This document shows, piece by piece, positions 23,854-32,123 of a stretch of DNA of 64,000 bases (positions are counted from its first letter, which is position 1; each line of letters starts with the position of its first letter). The stretch spans positions 4,654,514 to 4,718,513 of the forward strand of contig NZ_CP098502.1 of the NCBI RefSeq assembly GCF_024220175.1, read 5' to 3'. Below the pieces are notes generated by a model. It was not told where the DNA came from, ran no database searches, and worked only from the letters and a program-made list of their open reading frames with translations. The stretch comes from Paraconexibacter antarcticus. Lineage in GTDB: Bacteria > Actinomycetota > Thermoleophilia > Solirubrobacterales > Solirubrobacteraceae. Both the position numbers and the translations under genes were made by a program.

Positions 23854-24632
23854 CAGAGCAGCCCTCCCGAGATCCCACCGTCAAGGACATAGTGCGAGCC
23901 CGTCGTCCATGCGGCCTCGCTGGACCCGAGGAACGCCACGACCTCGGCGACCTCCTCGAGCGTGCCGTAGCGGCCCTGCTTGACGGCGACGACGTCACCG
24001 AACTCCATACCCGTCATCGCGGCGACGGCCGGCGCGAGGCGCTGGACCATCGGCGTGTCGATGAACGCCGGGCAGACGGCGTTGACGCGGACGCCCGCCT
24101 CGCGCAGCTCGATCGCGCAGACCTCGCTGAAGCGGATGACCGCCGCCTTCGAGGCGCAGTAGGCGCTGAGCAGCGGGCAGCCGCCGACGCCGGCGACCGA
24201 GGCGATGTTGACGATTGCGCTGTCGCTGCCGGCCGCCGCGGCGGCCGCGAGCGCCGCCGTCGCCGCGCGGCTCGCGCGGTAGACGCCGTTGACGTTGATG
24301 TCCATGAGCGTCATGAACTCGTCCTCTTCGGTGTCGACCATCGGCTTGCCGATCTCGACGCCCGCGTTGTTCACGAGGAGGTCCAGGCCGCCGAAGGCGT
24401 CGACGGTCGCGTCGATCGCGGCGCTGACCTCACTCATCGACCGCACGTCGCACCCGAGGCCGACGTGGCCGGAGCCGAGCTCCGCCGCGCGCGCCTTGGC
24501 GCCCTCCTCGTCCACGTCGCTGATGGCGACGCGGGCGCCGCCCGCGGCGAGGCGTTGGGCGATGGCCCAGCCGATGCCGCTCGCGGCACCGGTGACGTGG
24601 GCCCGCCGCCCTTCCAGTTCGAGATCACTCAT
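23853..24632 (-). CDS. short-chain dehydrogenase/reductase (SDR) B
   Basis: 259 aa. Rossmann motif TGAASGIGWAIA, ISDVDEEGA for NAD preference, VNNAGVEIGKP, catalytic Ser in NIASVAG and YCASKAA. A near paralogue of the next gene, with KQGRYGTLEEVAEVVAFL in common. It is the first gene of the pair, with a TAGCGT hexamer 6 nt before ATG 24632. A two-step oxidation or paired stereospecific enzymes is plausible but unproven. Confidence 0.9.
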   Translation of the reverse strand: MSDLELEGRRAHVTGAASGIGWAIAQRLAAGGARVAISDVDEEGAKARAAELGSGHVGLGCDVRSMSEVSAAIDATVDAFGGLDLLVNNAGVEIGKPMVDTEEDEFMTLMDINVNGVYRASRAATAALAAAAAAGSDSAIVNIASVAGVGGCPLLSAYCASKAAVIRFSEVCAIELREAGVRVNAVCPAFIDTPMVQRLAPAVAAMTGMEFGDVVAVKQGRYGTLEEVAEVVAFLGSSEAAWTTGSHYVLDGGISGGLL

Positions 24633-24638
24633 GCCCCG

Positions 24639-24644
24639 ACGCTA
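24639..24644 (-). promoter_or_regulatory. -10 hexamer of the SDR pair (leaderless type)
   Basis: TAGCGT on the minus strand, 6 nt before ATG 24632. Confidence 0.45.
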
Positions 24645-24688
24645 CGGAGGCGGGGTCGCCGGCGTTAGTGGTTCACGAACAAGGGGCC

Positions 24689-24724
24689 GGACCGGGGCTG
24701 TGGCCCCGGGCCAGCCCCCGGTCC
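24689..24724. terminator. hairpin terminator after the cyclophilin gene
   Basis: GGACCGGGG (24689-24697) pairs with CCCCGGTCC (24716-24724), with further internal GGGGC/GCCCC pairing. It lies about 40 bp beyond the cyclophilin stop codon. Confidence 0.55.
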
Positions 24725-24762
24725 TCACGCGTGCGCGCCCCCGGCGGGGCGGCGCCGCGTCG

Positions 24763-25221
24763 CTACTCGGTGATCGTGACCGACTCGATGCCGGCCGGCT
24801 CCTTCGGCTTGTCGCGGCCGTCGGTCGGCAGCGCCTCGAGCGCATCGACCGCGTCCATGCCGTCGGTGACCTGGCCGAAGACGGTGTGCTTGCCGTCGAG
24901 CCACGGCGCGGCGTCCGTCGTGACGATGAAGAACTGCGAGCCGTTCGTGTTCGGGCCGGCGTTCGCCATCGCGAGCGCGCCGCGGACGACCTTGTGGCTG
25001 TTGAACTCGTCCTCGAACGTGTAGCCCGGGCCGCCGGTGCCGGTGCCGGTCGGGCAGCCGCCCTGGATCATGAAGTCCTTGATGATCCGGTGGAAGATGA
25101 GCCCGTCGTAGAACCCCTTGCCCGCGAGGTCCTTGAAGTTCTGCACGGTCTTCGGCGCGTCGGCGTCGAAGAGCTCGAAGGTGATCGGACCGGCGGTGGT
25201 GTTCATCACGGCCTGGGACAT
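24763..25221 (-). CDS. ppiA: cyclophilin-type peptidyl-prolyl cis-trans isomerase
   Basis: 152 aa, a single cyclophilin domain. Active-site blocks [19 protein letters not shown], then [10 protein letters not shown] and GSQFFIVT are intact, as is [12 protein letters not shown]. It catalyses proline isomerisation during protein folding. There is no signal peptide, so it is cytoplasmic. A Shine-Dalgarno-like GAAAGG lies 7 nt before ATG 25221. A TAGCCT hexamer about 40 bp upstream suggests a short leader. Confidence 0.93.
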   Translation of the reverse strand: MSQAVMNTTAGPITFELFDADAPKTVQNFKDLAGKGFYDGLIFHRIIKDFMIQGGCPTGTGTGGPGYTFEDEFNSHKVVRGALAMANAGPNTNGSQFFIVTTDAAPWLDGKHTVFGQVTDGMDAVDALEALPTDGRDKPKEPAGIESVTITE

Positions 25222-25545
25222 GTCAGGGCCTTTCGGGTCGGGGGCTGCGTTGCGTACGGCCCGAGGCTAGTGCAACGGACCCGGCCGCCTGCGCGCGGCC
25301 CCCCGCAGGACCGGGCCACCGGCGACGGTGCGCGCCGCCGGCTCCTGCCCCCAGCAGGAGCCCGGCGAGCGCGTCCCCTGGCCGCGTCCCCGCGGCCTCC
25401 GGCGTCCCCACGCCGGCCGACATCCGCAGCGGGATGTCGTAGTAGGACGAGCTTAGGGCGACAGTCGAGCTTCTGTCCACCAAGAAGGTATGAATTCTTG
25501 CAATCCATGCCAGGCGCCTGCAGTGGCGCCGTGACCCCGCAGGGT
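25222..25545. other. intergenic region upstream of the cyclophilin gene
   Basis: No convincing gene. It contains the likely ppi promoter (TAGCCT on the minus strand near 25264-25269) and a stretch at about 25430-25510 that is much less GC-rich than its surroundings. An inverted repeat AGGGTT/AACCCT sits at the end of the neighbouring gene. An open frame here (minus, to 25508) is Arg/Gly-rich and rejected. Confidence 0.5.
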
Positions 25546-26595
25546 TCAACCCTTGAGCGTGACCTCGGTGACCTTCACCGTCGGGCCGGCCTTCGGCGGG
25601 GTGGTGAACCAGAGCAGGACGTACCGGAAGCGGCTCCCGGTCGCGCCCGGCCCGGGGAGGCGGAGCTTCTCGACGCCGTCGCCCTTCACGTTGCCGTACT
25701 TCGCCGTCTCGTCGACCTTCGACCGCGAGAGCACGTGCTCCCAGCGGGTGTCGAGGATGTCGGGCGGCAGCGCGCTGCCGACGGCCCCGTAGACCTCCAC
25801 GCGGCCGCCCGGGGTCGTCGTGCCGAGGTCGATCTCCTTGACGTTCTTCGCGGAGTCGAGGTCGATGAGCAGGCCGACCTGCATGTCGAAGCCGTCGGCC
25901 GGCGTCGTGATCGACCAGGCGGTCTTCGGATCGCCGTCGTAGGCATCGGCCGGGTCCGTCGAGGACGTGCTGCGCTTCGACGGCTCGTACTTGCTCATCG
26001 CGTCGGCGCCGAGGTCGATCGTCGTCAGGGCGACGGACGCGGGCGTCGTCGAGGTGGAGGTGGAGGTCGACGGCGTCGAGGTCGTGGAGCCCGAGGTCGA
26101 GGGGGTGACGGGGGTCACCGGCGCGGGCGTGATCGGCACGACCGGCGCGCGCGGGACGACCGGTACGACGGGCTGGACGGTCGCGCCGGGCTTCGTGGCG
26201 GGCGGCGTGACCGGCGGCGTCGTCGCGGGCGTGCTCGTGACGGGGGGCGTCGTCGGCGCGGCGTCGGGAACCTGGGCGACCTGCCCCGGGACGGGGACCG
26301 CGCTGGCGGGCGCGGCCTTGCCGGCGTCGTGGTTCGCGTCCCCCGACAGGGCGGCGTAGGCGGCGGCGACGGCACCGACGATGAGGATGAGCGTGATCGC
26401 CGCGACGGTGTTCACGCTCTGCCAGCCCGGGCGCGTGCCGAGGCGCCCGGCGGCGGCGGTGCCGCAGTTCAGGCACCAGTCCTGGTCGGGCAGCATCGGG
26501 GCCTGGCAGACGGCGCAGGCACGCGGCGGCGCGACGACGGCGTCGTCGGGGGCCGGTCCGGTCCCTGCCTGCTGTGGGTCGACGGTGGTCTGCAC
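25546..26595 (-). CDS. zinc-ribbon, single-pass membrane protein with C-terminal discoidin-like domain
   Basis: 349 aa from GTG 26595 (a GGAG lies just upstream). An N-terminal zinc ribbon (CAVCQAPMLPDQDWCLNCG) is cytoplasmic. A membrane helix (about 65-85, VAAITLILIVGAVAAAYAAL) is followed by a Pro/Thr/Ser-rich linker (about 95-195). A C-terminal domain has DPADAYDGDPKTAWSI and RFRYVLLWFTTPP, resembling an F5/8-type (discoidin) carbohydrate-binding fold. It probably senses or binds a cell-surface polymer. No partner gene is evident. Confidence 0.75.
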   Translation of the reverse strand: MQTTVDPQQAGTGPAPDDAVVAPPRACAVCQAPMLPDQDWCLNCGTAAAGRLGTRPGWQSVNTVAAITLILIVGAVAAAYAALSGDANHDAGKAAPASAVPVPGQVAQVPDAAPTTPPVTSTPATTPPVTPPATKPGATVQPVVPVVPRAPVVPITPAPVTPVTPSTSGSTTSTPSTSTSTSTTPASVALTTIDLGADAMSKYEPSKRSTSSTDPADAYDGDPKTAWSITTPADGFDMQVGLLIDLDSAKNVKEIDLGTTTPGGRVEVYGAVGSALPPDILDTRWEHVLSRSKVDETAKYGNVKGDGVEKLRLPGPGATGSRFRYVLLWFTTPPKAGPTVKVTEVTLKG

Positions 26596-26689
26596 TCCCG
26601 CTCCAGGGTCGCATATCGCGCGCCGGCACCTCAAGGACCCACCCGCGGGGCCGGCGCCGGAGGTCGGGCCGCTGACGCGGCCCGCGCGG

Positions 26690-28111
26690 TCAGCTCCCGG
26701 CGAGGGCGAGGTGGAGCTTCACGCCGTTCGCGTCGACACCGTCGACCTCCTCGACGACGCGCGCGGCGTCGCCGGCGGGGACGCTGAGGAGCGTGAACTG
26801 GCTGAGGACCTTCACGTCGCGGACGGCCTCACCCTCGAGCCCGCTCGCCTTCGTCACCGCGGCGATGACGTCGGCGACCTCGACCCCCTGCGCGCTGCCG
26901 ACCCCGGCGATGAGCCGCTGGTAGGGCTCGTCGGCGCTGCGGGTGATCTGCGGCTTCGTGTGCCGCTTGGGCTCCTCGACGACCTTGGCGGCCTTCGTCG
27001 TCGCGCCCGGCGCCCACTCGGTGAGCTCGGTGGAGATGTGCTCCTCGATCGCCTGCAGCTCGCGCTGCTGCTTGGGCTCGACGAACGTCACGGCGCGGCC
27101 CTGACGACCGACGCGGCCGGTGCGGCCGATGCGGTGGACGTAGACGTCGGGGCTGATCGGCACGTCGAAGTTCACGACGTGCGTGACCGTCGAGATGTCG
27201 AGGCCGCGGGCGGCGACGTCGGTCGCGACGAGGATCGGGACGCGGCCGCCCTTGAAGCTCAGCATCACGCCGTCGCGGGTGCCCTGCGAGAGGTCGCCGT
27301 GGAGGACCTTCACGTTCAGGCCCTTGTCCTTCAGCGTGCGGCCGAGCTGGTCGCAGCGGATCTTCGTCCGGACGAAGACGATCGCCTGGTCGGGGCGCTC
27401 GGCCTTGAGGACGTCGACGAGCGCCTGCGGCTTGTCGGCCGTCTTCACCTCGAGGCGGAACTGCTCGACGGTGTCGACCGTGAGCGTCGCCGACTTGACC
27501 TTCACGAGCACGGGGTCGTAGAGGTAGTTGTCCGCGAGCTTCGCGATCGGCGGCGGCATCGTCGCGCTGAACAGCGCGGTCTGCCGGGAGTTCGGCGTGA
27601 GCGAGAGGATCTTCTCGACGTCCTCGAGGAAGCCGAGGTCGAGCATCTCGTCGGCCTCGTCGAGGACGACGAAGCGGCAGTCGTGGAGGACGAGCGAGTG
27701 CCGGGAGATGAGGTCCTTCACGCGGCCGACGGTCCCGACGACGATGTGGCCGCCCGCCTTGAGCTGCGCCTGCTGCGTGCGGATCGGCGCGCCGCCGAAG
27801 ACCGCGACGACGTCGATGCCCTTCGTCGTGGCGTACGAGCGGATCGCCTGCGTCACCTGGATGCAGAGCTCGCGCGTGGGCGTGAGGACGAGCGCCTGCA
27901 CCTCCTGGATGCTCGGATCGACGTACTCGACGATCGGGAGCCCGAAGGCGGCGGTCTTGCCGGACCCCGTCTGGGCCTGGCCGATGATGTCCTTCCCCTG
28001 CAGCATGTGGGGGATGGACTGCTCCTGGATGGGGCTGGGCTGCTCGTAGCCGACGGACTGCAGCGCTGCGAGCGTGGTCTCGGACAACCCGAGATCAGCG
28101 AATGATGTCAT
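26690..28111 (-). CDS. DEAD-box ATP-dependent RNA helicase (DbpA/CshA-like)
   Basis: 473 aa. Q motif (GYEQPSPIQEQSIP), motif I AQTGSGKT (Lys52), DEAD at 151-154, SAT in LFSATMP, and HRIGRTGRVGRQG. The last about 80 residues (YQRLIAGVGSAQGVEVADVI onwards) match the DbpA-type RNA-binding fold, so rRNA or ribosome-assembly substrates are likely. A TATCCT hexamer ends 8 nt before ATG 28111, and there is no Shine-Dalgarno. The gene is divergent from the PfkB kinase. Confidence 0.93.
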   Translation of the reverse strand: MTSFADLGLSETTLAALQSVGYEQPSPIQEQSIPHMLQGKDIIGQAQTGSGKTAAFGLPIVEYVDPSIQEVQALVLTPTRELCIQVTQAIRSYATTKGIDVVAVFGGAPIRTQQAQLKAGGHIVVGTVGRVKDLISRHSLVLHDCRFVVLDEADEMLDLGFLEDVEKILSLTPNSRQTALFSATMPPPIAKLADNYLYDPVLVKVKSATLTVDTVEQFRLEVKTADKPQALVDVLKAERPDQAIVFVRTKIRCDQLGRTLKDKGLNVKVLHGDLSQGTRDGVMLSFKGGRVPILVATDVAARGLDISTVTHVVNFDVPISPDVYVHRIGRTGRVGRQGRAVTFVEPKQQRELQAIEEHISTELTEWAPGATTKAAKVVEEPKRHTKPQITRSADEPYQRLIAGVGSAQGVEVADVIAAVTKASGLEGEAVRDVKVLSQFTLLSVPAGDAARVVEEVDGVDANGVKLHLALAGS

Positions 28112-28119
28112 TCAGACAC

Positions 28120-28125
28120 AGGATA
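28120..28125 (-). promoter_or_regulatory. -10 hexamer of the DEAD-box helicase (leaderless type)
   Basis: TATCCT on the minus strand, 8 nt before ATG 28111. Confidence 0.45.
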
Positions 28126-28183
28126 GGGGTCCGGCGCGCCACCGCCCACCCGCCTCCTGCACGCATCCCCCTGCGCGCGCCGA

Positions 28184-28189
28184 TAGCCT
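28184..28189 (+). promoter_or_regulatory. -10 hexamer of the PfkB kinase (leaderless type)
   Basis: TAGCCT, 10 nt before ATG 28200. It supports that start over the upstream extension of the frame. Confidence 0.45.
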
Positions 28190-28199
28190 CACGCGCCTT

Positions 28200-29132
28200 A
28201 TGAGCCTCACGGTTGTCGGATCCATCGCCTACGACGGCGTCAAGACCCCCGCGGGCGAGCGCGAGCGCATGCTCGGCGGCGCCGCCACGCACTTCGCGCT
28301 GGCCGCCTCGTTCTTCGATGAGGTGCGGGTCGTCGGGCCGGTCGGCGACGACTTCGACGAGGCCTCGTGGGCCACCCTCCGCACCCGCGGCGTCAACACC
28401 GACGACGTCGAGCACGTCGCCGGCGGCAAGACGTTCTTCTGGAAGGGCGTCTATTCGAGCAACCTCAACTCGCGCGAGACGCTCGAGACCGACCTCAACG
28501 TCTTCGAGCACTTCGACCCGAAGCTCTCGGCCGGTGCCCAGGCCTGCGACGTCCTCTTCCTCGCGAACATCCAGCCCGACCTGCAGTACGGCGTGCTGCA
28601 GCAGTGCCGGAGCGCGCGCTTCACCGCCCTGGACTCGATGGACCTGTGGATCAACATCGCCCGCGAGTCGCTCGAGCGGACGATCAAGGCGGTCGACTGC
28701 CTCATCCTCAACGACGAGGAGCTCGAGATGCTCACGGGCGCGCCGACGACGCTCGCCGCCGCGAACGAGATCCTGGGCTGGGGCCTGAAGGCCGTCGTCG
28801 CCAAGCAGGGCAAGTACGGCGCGCAGCTCTACACCGCCGACGGCACGTTCGCCCTCCCGGCCTATCCCCTCGCCGCGGTCGCCGACCCGACCGGCGCGGG
28901 CGACACGTTCGCTGGCGGCTTCGTCGGCTCGATCGCCGCCGCGGGCGGCGAGGTCACCCACGACGTCCTCGTGCGCGCGATGGCGTACGGCACCGCGCTC
29001 GCGTCCTTCAACGTCGAGGAGTTCGGGACCGAGCGCGTCGAGCGCCTCACCGGCCCCGAGATCGACGAGCGCATCGCCGACCTCGAGCGCATGACCGCGC
29101 TGAGCGGCGACGCGGTCGCGCTGCGGGGGTAG
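28200..29132 (+). CDS. PfkB/ribokinase family carbohydrate kinase
   Basis: 310 aa. The N-terminus MSLTVVGSIAYDGVKTP and LGGAATHFALAAS give the substrate glycine pair; the C-terminal signature DPTGAGDTFAGGF has catalytic base Asp235. Family members phosphorylate sugars or nucleosides with ATP. The specific substrate cannot be assigned; it resembles the sugar/adenosine kinase group of actinobacteria. It ends just before a 45-bp palindromic repeat that probably terminates it. Confidence 0.9.
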   Translation: MSLTVVGSIAYDGVKTPAGERERMLGGAATHFALAASFFDEVRVVGPVGDDFDEASWATLRTRGVNTDDVEHVAGGKTFFWKGVYSSNLNSRETLETDLNVFEHFDPKLSAGAQACDVLFLANIQPDLQYGVLQQCRSARFTALDSMDLWINIARESLERTIKAVDCLILNDEELEMLTGAPTTLAAANEILGWGLKAVVAKQGKYGAQLYTADGTFALPAYPLAAVADPTGAGDTFAGGFVGSIAAAGGEVTHDVLVRAMAYGTALASFNVEEFGTERVERLTGPEIDERIADLERMTALSGDAVALRG

Positions 29133-29150
29133 CGCGCAGCCCTCCGGCTC

Positions 29151-29195
29151 GGCGTGCGGCCTTGTGGGGGGATATCCCCCACGACACCGCACGCC
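29151..29195. repeat. 45-bp palindromic repeat, copy 1 (candidate bidirectional terminator)
   Basis: Outer arms GGCGTGCGG (29151-29159) and CCGCACGCC (29187-29195) enclose an inner palindrome centred on GATATC with GGGGG/CCCCC arms. The second copy, of the same length and nearly the same sequence, is at 54924-54968. Both copies lie between convergent genes. Confidence 0.8.
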
Positions 29196-29259
29196 GGCGA
29201 TGGCGGGCGCCCTGGGCGCGGCGCGTGGCTCCCGCCAGGCCCCGAGCCAGCGGCTCCCG

Positions 29260-30207
29260 CTAGGCGCCGAGCCAGCGGCGCACGCTCGCGCCGAGCATCT
29301 CGTCGACCTGCTCCTGCGTGACGCCCCCGTTGAGCAGCCGCGGGATCACGCGCTCGAAGATGTGCGTGAAGCTCCAGTCCGGCGCGAGCTGCTTCACGAC
29401 GTCGGCGGGGAACCAGTCGATCGTCGCGCAGTGGTCCTGGCCGAGGCACATGCGGCCCGCGTGACCGCGCGCGCAGAGCTCGATGAGCGCCGCCACGCGG
29501 CGGTCCTCCGGGAAGAAGAGGTCGAGGCCGAAGCGATCCATCCCGATCGTCGCGCCGCCCGCGAGCAGCGCCTCGATGTAGTCCAGGTCGTCGGTGTCGC
29601 CCGTGTGGGCGATCATGACCTTCGCCGGGTCGACGCCCTCCTCGACGAAGATCTCGAGCGACCGCAGGCCGGTCCTCGTCGCGGGGTGCGAGTGGGCCAT
29701 GATCGGCGCGCCGGTGCGCAGCGAGGCCTGGGCGACGGCGCGGTGGACCTTCTCGACGTCGTCGGTGAACCCGGGCTCGTCGGCGGCGCACTTCAGGAAG
29801 CCGGCACGCACGTCCGTCCCCTGGATGCCGACCTCGAGGTCGTGGACGAAGCAGTCGACCATCGCCGAGACCTCGCGGGTCTGGAAGTAGTGCGGGAGGA
29901 ACGTGTAGTGCTGTCCGTAGATCCCGGTCGCCATGACGAGCGGCAGGCCGGTCGCCTCGGTCACCGCGATGTTCAGCCGCACGTCCCGCGCGAGGTCGAG
30001 GACGGCCGGGTCGCAGATGAGCTCCACGCCCTGGGCCTGTGCGGCGCGCACCTGCGCGACGGCGGCGTCGAGCTCGGCGCGGGCGTCGACGAGGTGCGGC
30101 CACTGGAAGCGGATGCCCTCGTGCGCGGTGAGCAGGTGCTCGTGGACGAGGATGCGGCCGAAGTCGTCAAGCTCACGCGGACCGGCCGTCGTCGGGATGG
30201 CGCTCAT
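29260..30207 (-). CDS. phosphotriesterase-family metal-dependent hydrolase
   Basis: 315 aa, amidohydrolase superfamily. Binuclear metal ligands are visible: His22 and His24 (LVHEHLL), carboxylated Lys139 (GFLKCA), His172 (MAHSH), His201 (IAHTGDTDD) and Asp258 (LGQDHC). PTE-family enzymes include lactonases and organophosphate hydrolases; a lactonase or related esterase activity is most likely. ATG 30207 (MSAIPTT) is chosen over the longer open frame, which is low-complexity upstream. It is convergent with the PfkB gene. Confidence 0.9.
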   Translation of the reverse strand: MSAIPTTAGPRELDDFGRILVHEHLLTAHEGIRFQWPHLVDARAELDAAVAQVRAAQAQGVELICDPAVLDLARDVRLNIAVTEATGLPLVMATGIYGQHYTFLPHYFQTREVSAMVDCFVHDLEVGIQGTDVRAGFLKCAADEPGFTDDVEKVHRAVAQASLRTGAPIMAHSHPATRTGLRSLEIFVEEGVDPAKVMIAHTGDTDDLDYIEALLAGGATIGMDRFGLDLFFPEDRRVAALIELCARGHAGRMCLGQDHCATIDWFPADVVKQLAPDWSFTHIFERVIPRLLNGGVTQEQVDEMLGASVRRWLGA

Positions 30208-30406
30208 GGGCCGACCCTCGCGGCTGGGGGCGGGCGGCGTCAAGCGGCGGGTGCGACGCGGGTGCTCCGGGCCCAGGCGCGTCCGAAACCCGTGTGCGAC
30301 TCCTGACGCGCCATCTGTGTGACCCAGACCGCCGGAGCCCGCGAACAAGCGGACCAGACGGCAGCCCGGGATCGGCCTGGGTTCCACGAACTGGAGGGTC
30401 ACCCCC

Positions 30407-31042
30407 TTGATCACCGAAGTCTTCCGCGATGTCGACAGCACCGATGGCACCAACCGCGCGCAGTTCCTGCGTCGCGCCGGCGTCTCCGGCATCGCCCTCG
30501 CCTCCGGCGGCACCATCCTCGCCACGATCACGAGCTCCGCGAACGCGGCCGTGACCGACCTCGACGGCCAGATCGCGACCGCCGCTGCGGCTGCCGAGCT
30601 GCTCGCCGTCAACACGTACACCGTCGCCATCAACTCCAAGCTCTTCAAGGGCGGCGCGCTGACCTACCTGAAGACCGCTCGCAAGCAGGAGCAGGGCCAC
30701 TACAACGCGCTCGCGCAGCTGCTGAAGGACAACGGCGCGACCCCGCCGAAGGCCTCCGACTACAAGTACAAGTACCCGAAGTTCAAGAGCGCGAAGGACG
30801 TCGTCAACTTCGCCGTCGCCCTCGAGACCGCGTTCGTCGGCGCGTACGTCCTCGCCGCCGGTGTCCTCTCGACCCCCGAGCTGCGCTCGACCGCTGCGGC
30901 GATCGGCGCCAACGAGGGCTCGCACCTCGGCTTCTTCACCGGCGCGTCCGGCAAGGTCGCCGTCGCCCCGACGGTCCCGAAGGCCGCGAAGTCCCTCGAC
31001 GCCGTCATCAAGACGGTCGGGACGTACCAGAAGAAGAAGTAG
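30407..31042 (+). CDS. exported ferritin-like domain protein (Ferritin_2 type)
   Basis: 211 aa. The N-terminus RAQFLRRAGVSGIALASGG resembles a Tat signal, followed by ANA and a four-helix ferritin-like domain. Metal ligands can be proposed in each helix: AAELLAVNTY, EQGHYNAL, ALETAFVGAY and ANEGSHLGFF. The TTG start at 30407 is supported by GGAGGG 7 nt upstream. Related exported ferritin-like proteins are frequent in Thermoleophilia and fungi; iron storage is not demonstrated. It lies near two cupredoxins, suggesting a metal-handling neighbourhood. Confidence 0.88.
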   Translation: MITEVFRDVDSTDGTNRAQFLRRAGVSGIALASGGTILATITSSANAAVTDLDGQIATAAAAAELLAVNTYTVAINSKLFKGGALTYLKTARKQEQGHYNALAQLLKDNGATPPKASDYKYKYPKFKSAKDVVNFAVALETAFVGAYVLAAGVLSTPELRSTAAAIGANEGSHLGFFTGASGKVAVAPTVPKAAKSLDAVIKTVGTYQKKK

Positions 31043-31090
31043 TCATCTTCGGCGGGCGCCGAGATGCGCCCGCCGGACCGCAGCACCCGC

Positions 31091-31119
31091 GAAGGCCCCG
31101 GACATCCCCCGGGGCCTTC
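31091..31119 (+). terminator. terminator of the ferritin-like gene
   Basis: GAAGGCCCCGG (31091-31101) and CCGGGGCCTTC (31109-31119) form a perfect 11-bp stem, followed by GTCGTT. Confidence 0.75.
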
Positions 31120-31151
31120 GTCGTTCCCGGGGGCGACCGGGCCGCCGCCGG

Positions 31152-31220
31152 CGTGATCCGGCGCCGCCGGGGACGATCCGGCGCCGCCGGCGTGATCCGG
31201 CGCCACCGGGGTGATCCGGT
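31152..31220. repeat. short tandem repeat, four units of 19-20 bp
   Basis: Four near-identical units of the type GATCCGGCGCC(G/A)CCGG, with GATCCG starting at 31155, 31175, 31194 and 31213. The array ends about 30 bp before the cupredoxin start and could hold repeated binding sites, or be a minisatellite. Confidence 0.7.
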
Positions 31221-31247
31221 GGCGGCGCCGCGAGCGAAGACATCCGC

Positions 31248-31616
31248 ATGACCACCACCACGAAGCGCGCGGCCGGCCTCGCCGTCCTCGCGGCCTCCGC
31301 CGCCGCCGTCGCGATCCCCAGCGCGGCGTCCGCCGTCAGCGCGCGGGCCGCGTCGACGAAGACCGTCCACATCGTCGACATCGCCTACAAGCCGAGGAAG
31401 CTCACGATCCGCCGGGGCACGACGGTTAAGTGGTCGTTCGACGACCAGATCGTCGCCCACACCGTCACCTCGACCGGCTCCAAGCGCTTCAAGAGCTCCC
31501 CGCAGAAGATGAACGGCACCTACAAGGTCACCTTCAGGAAGCCCGGCACCTACCGGTACCACTGCCTCGTCCACCCGAACGTCGCGGCCATGAAGGGCAC
31601 CATCATCGTGAAGTAG
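31248..31616 (+). CDS. secreted cupredoxin (plastocyanin/azurin-like blue copper protein) 1
   Basis: 122 aa. A signal peptide ends near ASA (residues 1-28). The copper site is complete: His in IVAHTVTS and the C-terminal CLVHPNVAAMKG giving Cys, His and Met. It is a small electron carrier or copper-binding protein outside the membrane. The upstream tandem repeat may regulate it. It is convergent with a second cupredoxin across a 50-bp palindrome. Confidence 0.9.
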   Translation: MTTTTKRAAGLAVLAASAAAVAIPSAASAVSARAASTKTVHIVDIAYKPRKLTIRRGTTVKWSFDDQIVAHTVTSTGSKRFKSSPQKMNGTYKVTFRKPGTYRYHCLVHPNVAAMKGTIIVK

Positions 31617-31643
31617 GCACTGCCCGCGCCGCACACGGCGCCC

Positions 31644-31693
31644 GGAACGACGAAGGGCCCCGGGACGATCGTCCCGGGGCCCTTCGTCGTTCC
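31644..31693. terminator. perfect 50-bp palindrome between the two cupredoxin genes
   Basis: The two arms are exact reverse complements with centre GATC at 31667-31670. Arm parts include GGAACGACGAAGG and GGCCCCGGGAC. With T-rich TTCGTCGTT tails in both directions it should terminate both convergent transcripts. Confidence 0.85.
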
Positions 31694-31723
31694 AGCGGCT
31701 GCGGCCGGCGGCCGCAGCGCGTC

Positions 31724-32056
31724 CTACTTGACGATGACCTTCGTCGTCATGTTCGCGTGCAGCTGGCAGACGAACTTGAAGGTGCCCTTCTTCCTGAAGG
31801 TCACGACACGCGAGCCGGAGCTCTTCGCGCCGACACGCACGCCCGGCCCGACGAGGTTGTGGGTGCCGCCGGCCCAGACGAACTTGACGGCGTTGCCCTT
31901 CTTGACGGTGACGCTGCGGGGCGTGAACTGCACGCCCTTGAGCTTGATGGTGGCGGTGGTGGAGGCGTCCGCGGCGGCGATGTAGCCGGCGGGGGCGAGG
32001 AGCGCGGCGACGCCGATGGCGGCGACGGTGCGCTTCATGGTGGTGGTGGTGGGCAT
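31724..32056 (-). CDS. secreted cupredoxin 2
   Basis: 110 aa from ATG 32056 (GAAGGT 6 nt upstream); a second ATG is 6 codons in. A signal peptide is followed by a cupredoxin fold: His in GGTHNLVG and VCQLHANMT giving Cys-x2-His-x2-Met, slightly shorter than in cupredoxin 1. It lies convergent with cupredoxin 1 and downstream of a TetR gene on the same strand. The two are clearly related but diverged. Confidence 0.88.
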   Translation of the reverse strand: MPTTTTMKRTVAAIGVAALLAPAGYIAAADASTTATIKLKGVQFTPRSVTVKKGNAVKFVWAGGTHNLVGPGVRVGAKSSGSRVVTFRKKGTFKFVCQLHANMTTKVIVK

Positions 32057-32123
32057 GCAGGTACCTTCGCGCACTCCGCCGCCGCAGATCACGGCGGACG
32101 GCGGCCTGGCGCCGCCGCGGGGG

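Noticed and set aside
25206..25508. 100-codon minus-strand frame in the gap upstream of the cyclophilin
   Set aside because: Arg/Gly-rich with no motif; overlaps the likely promoter and the ppi start.
25500..25560. tRNA-like T-arm sequence (AGGGTTCAACCCTT)
   Set aside because: No acceptor, D or anticodon arms can be folded; it coincides with the stop codon of the zinc-ribbon gene.
31152..31220. Possible CRISPR array
   Set aside because: Only four 19-20 bp units with no unique spacers between them, so it is a simple tandem repeat.
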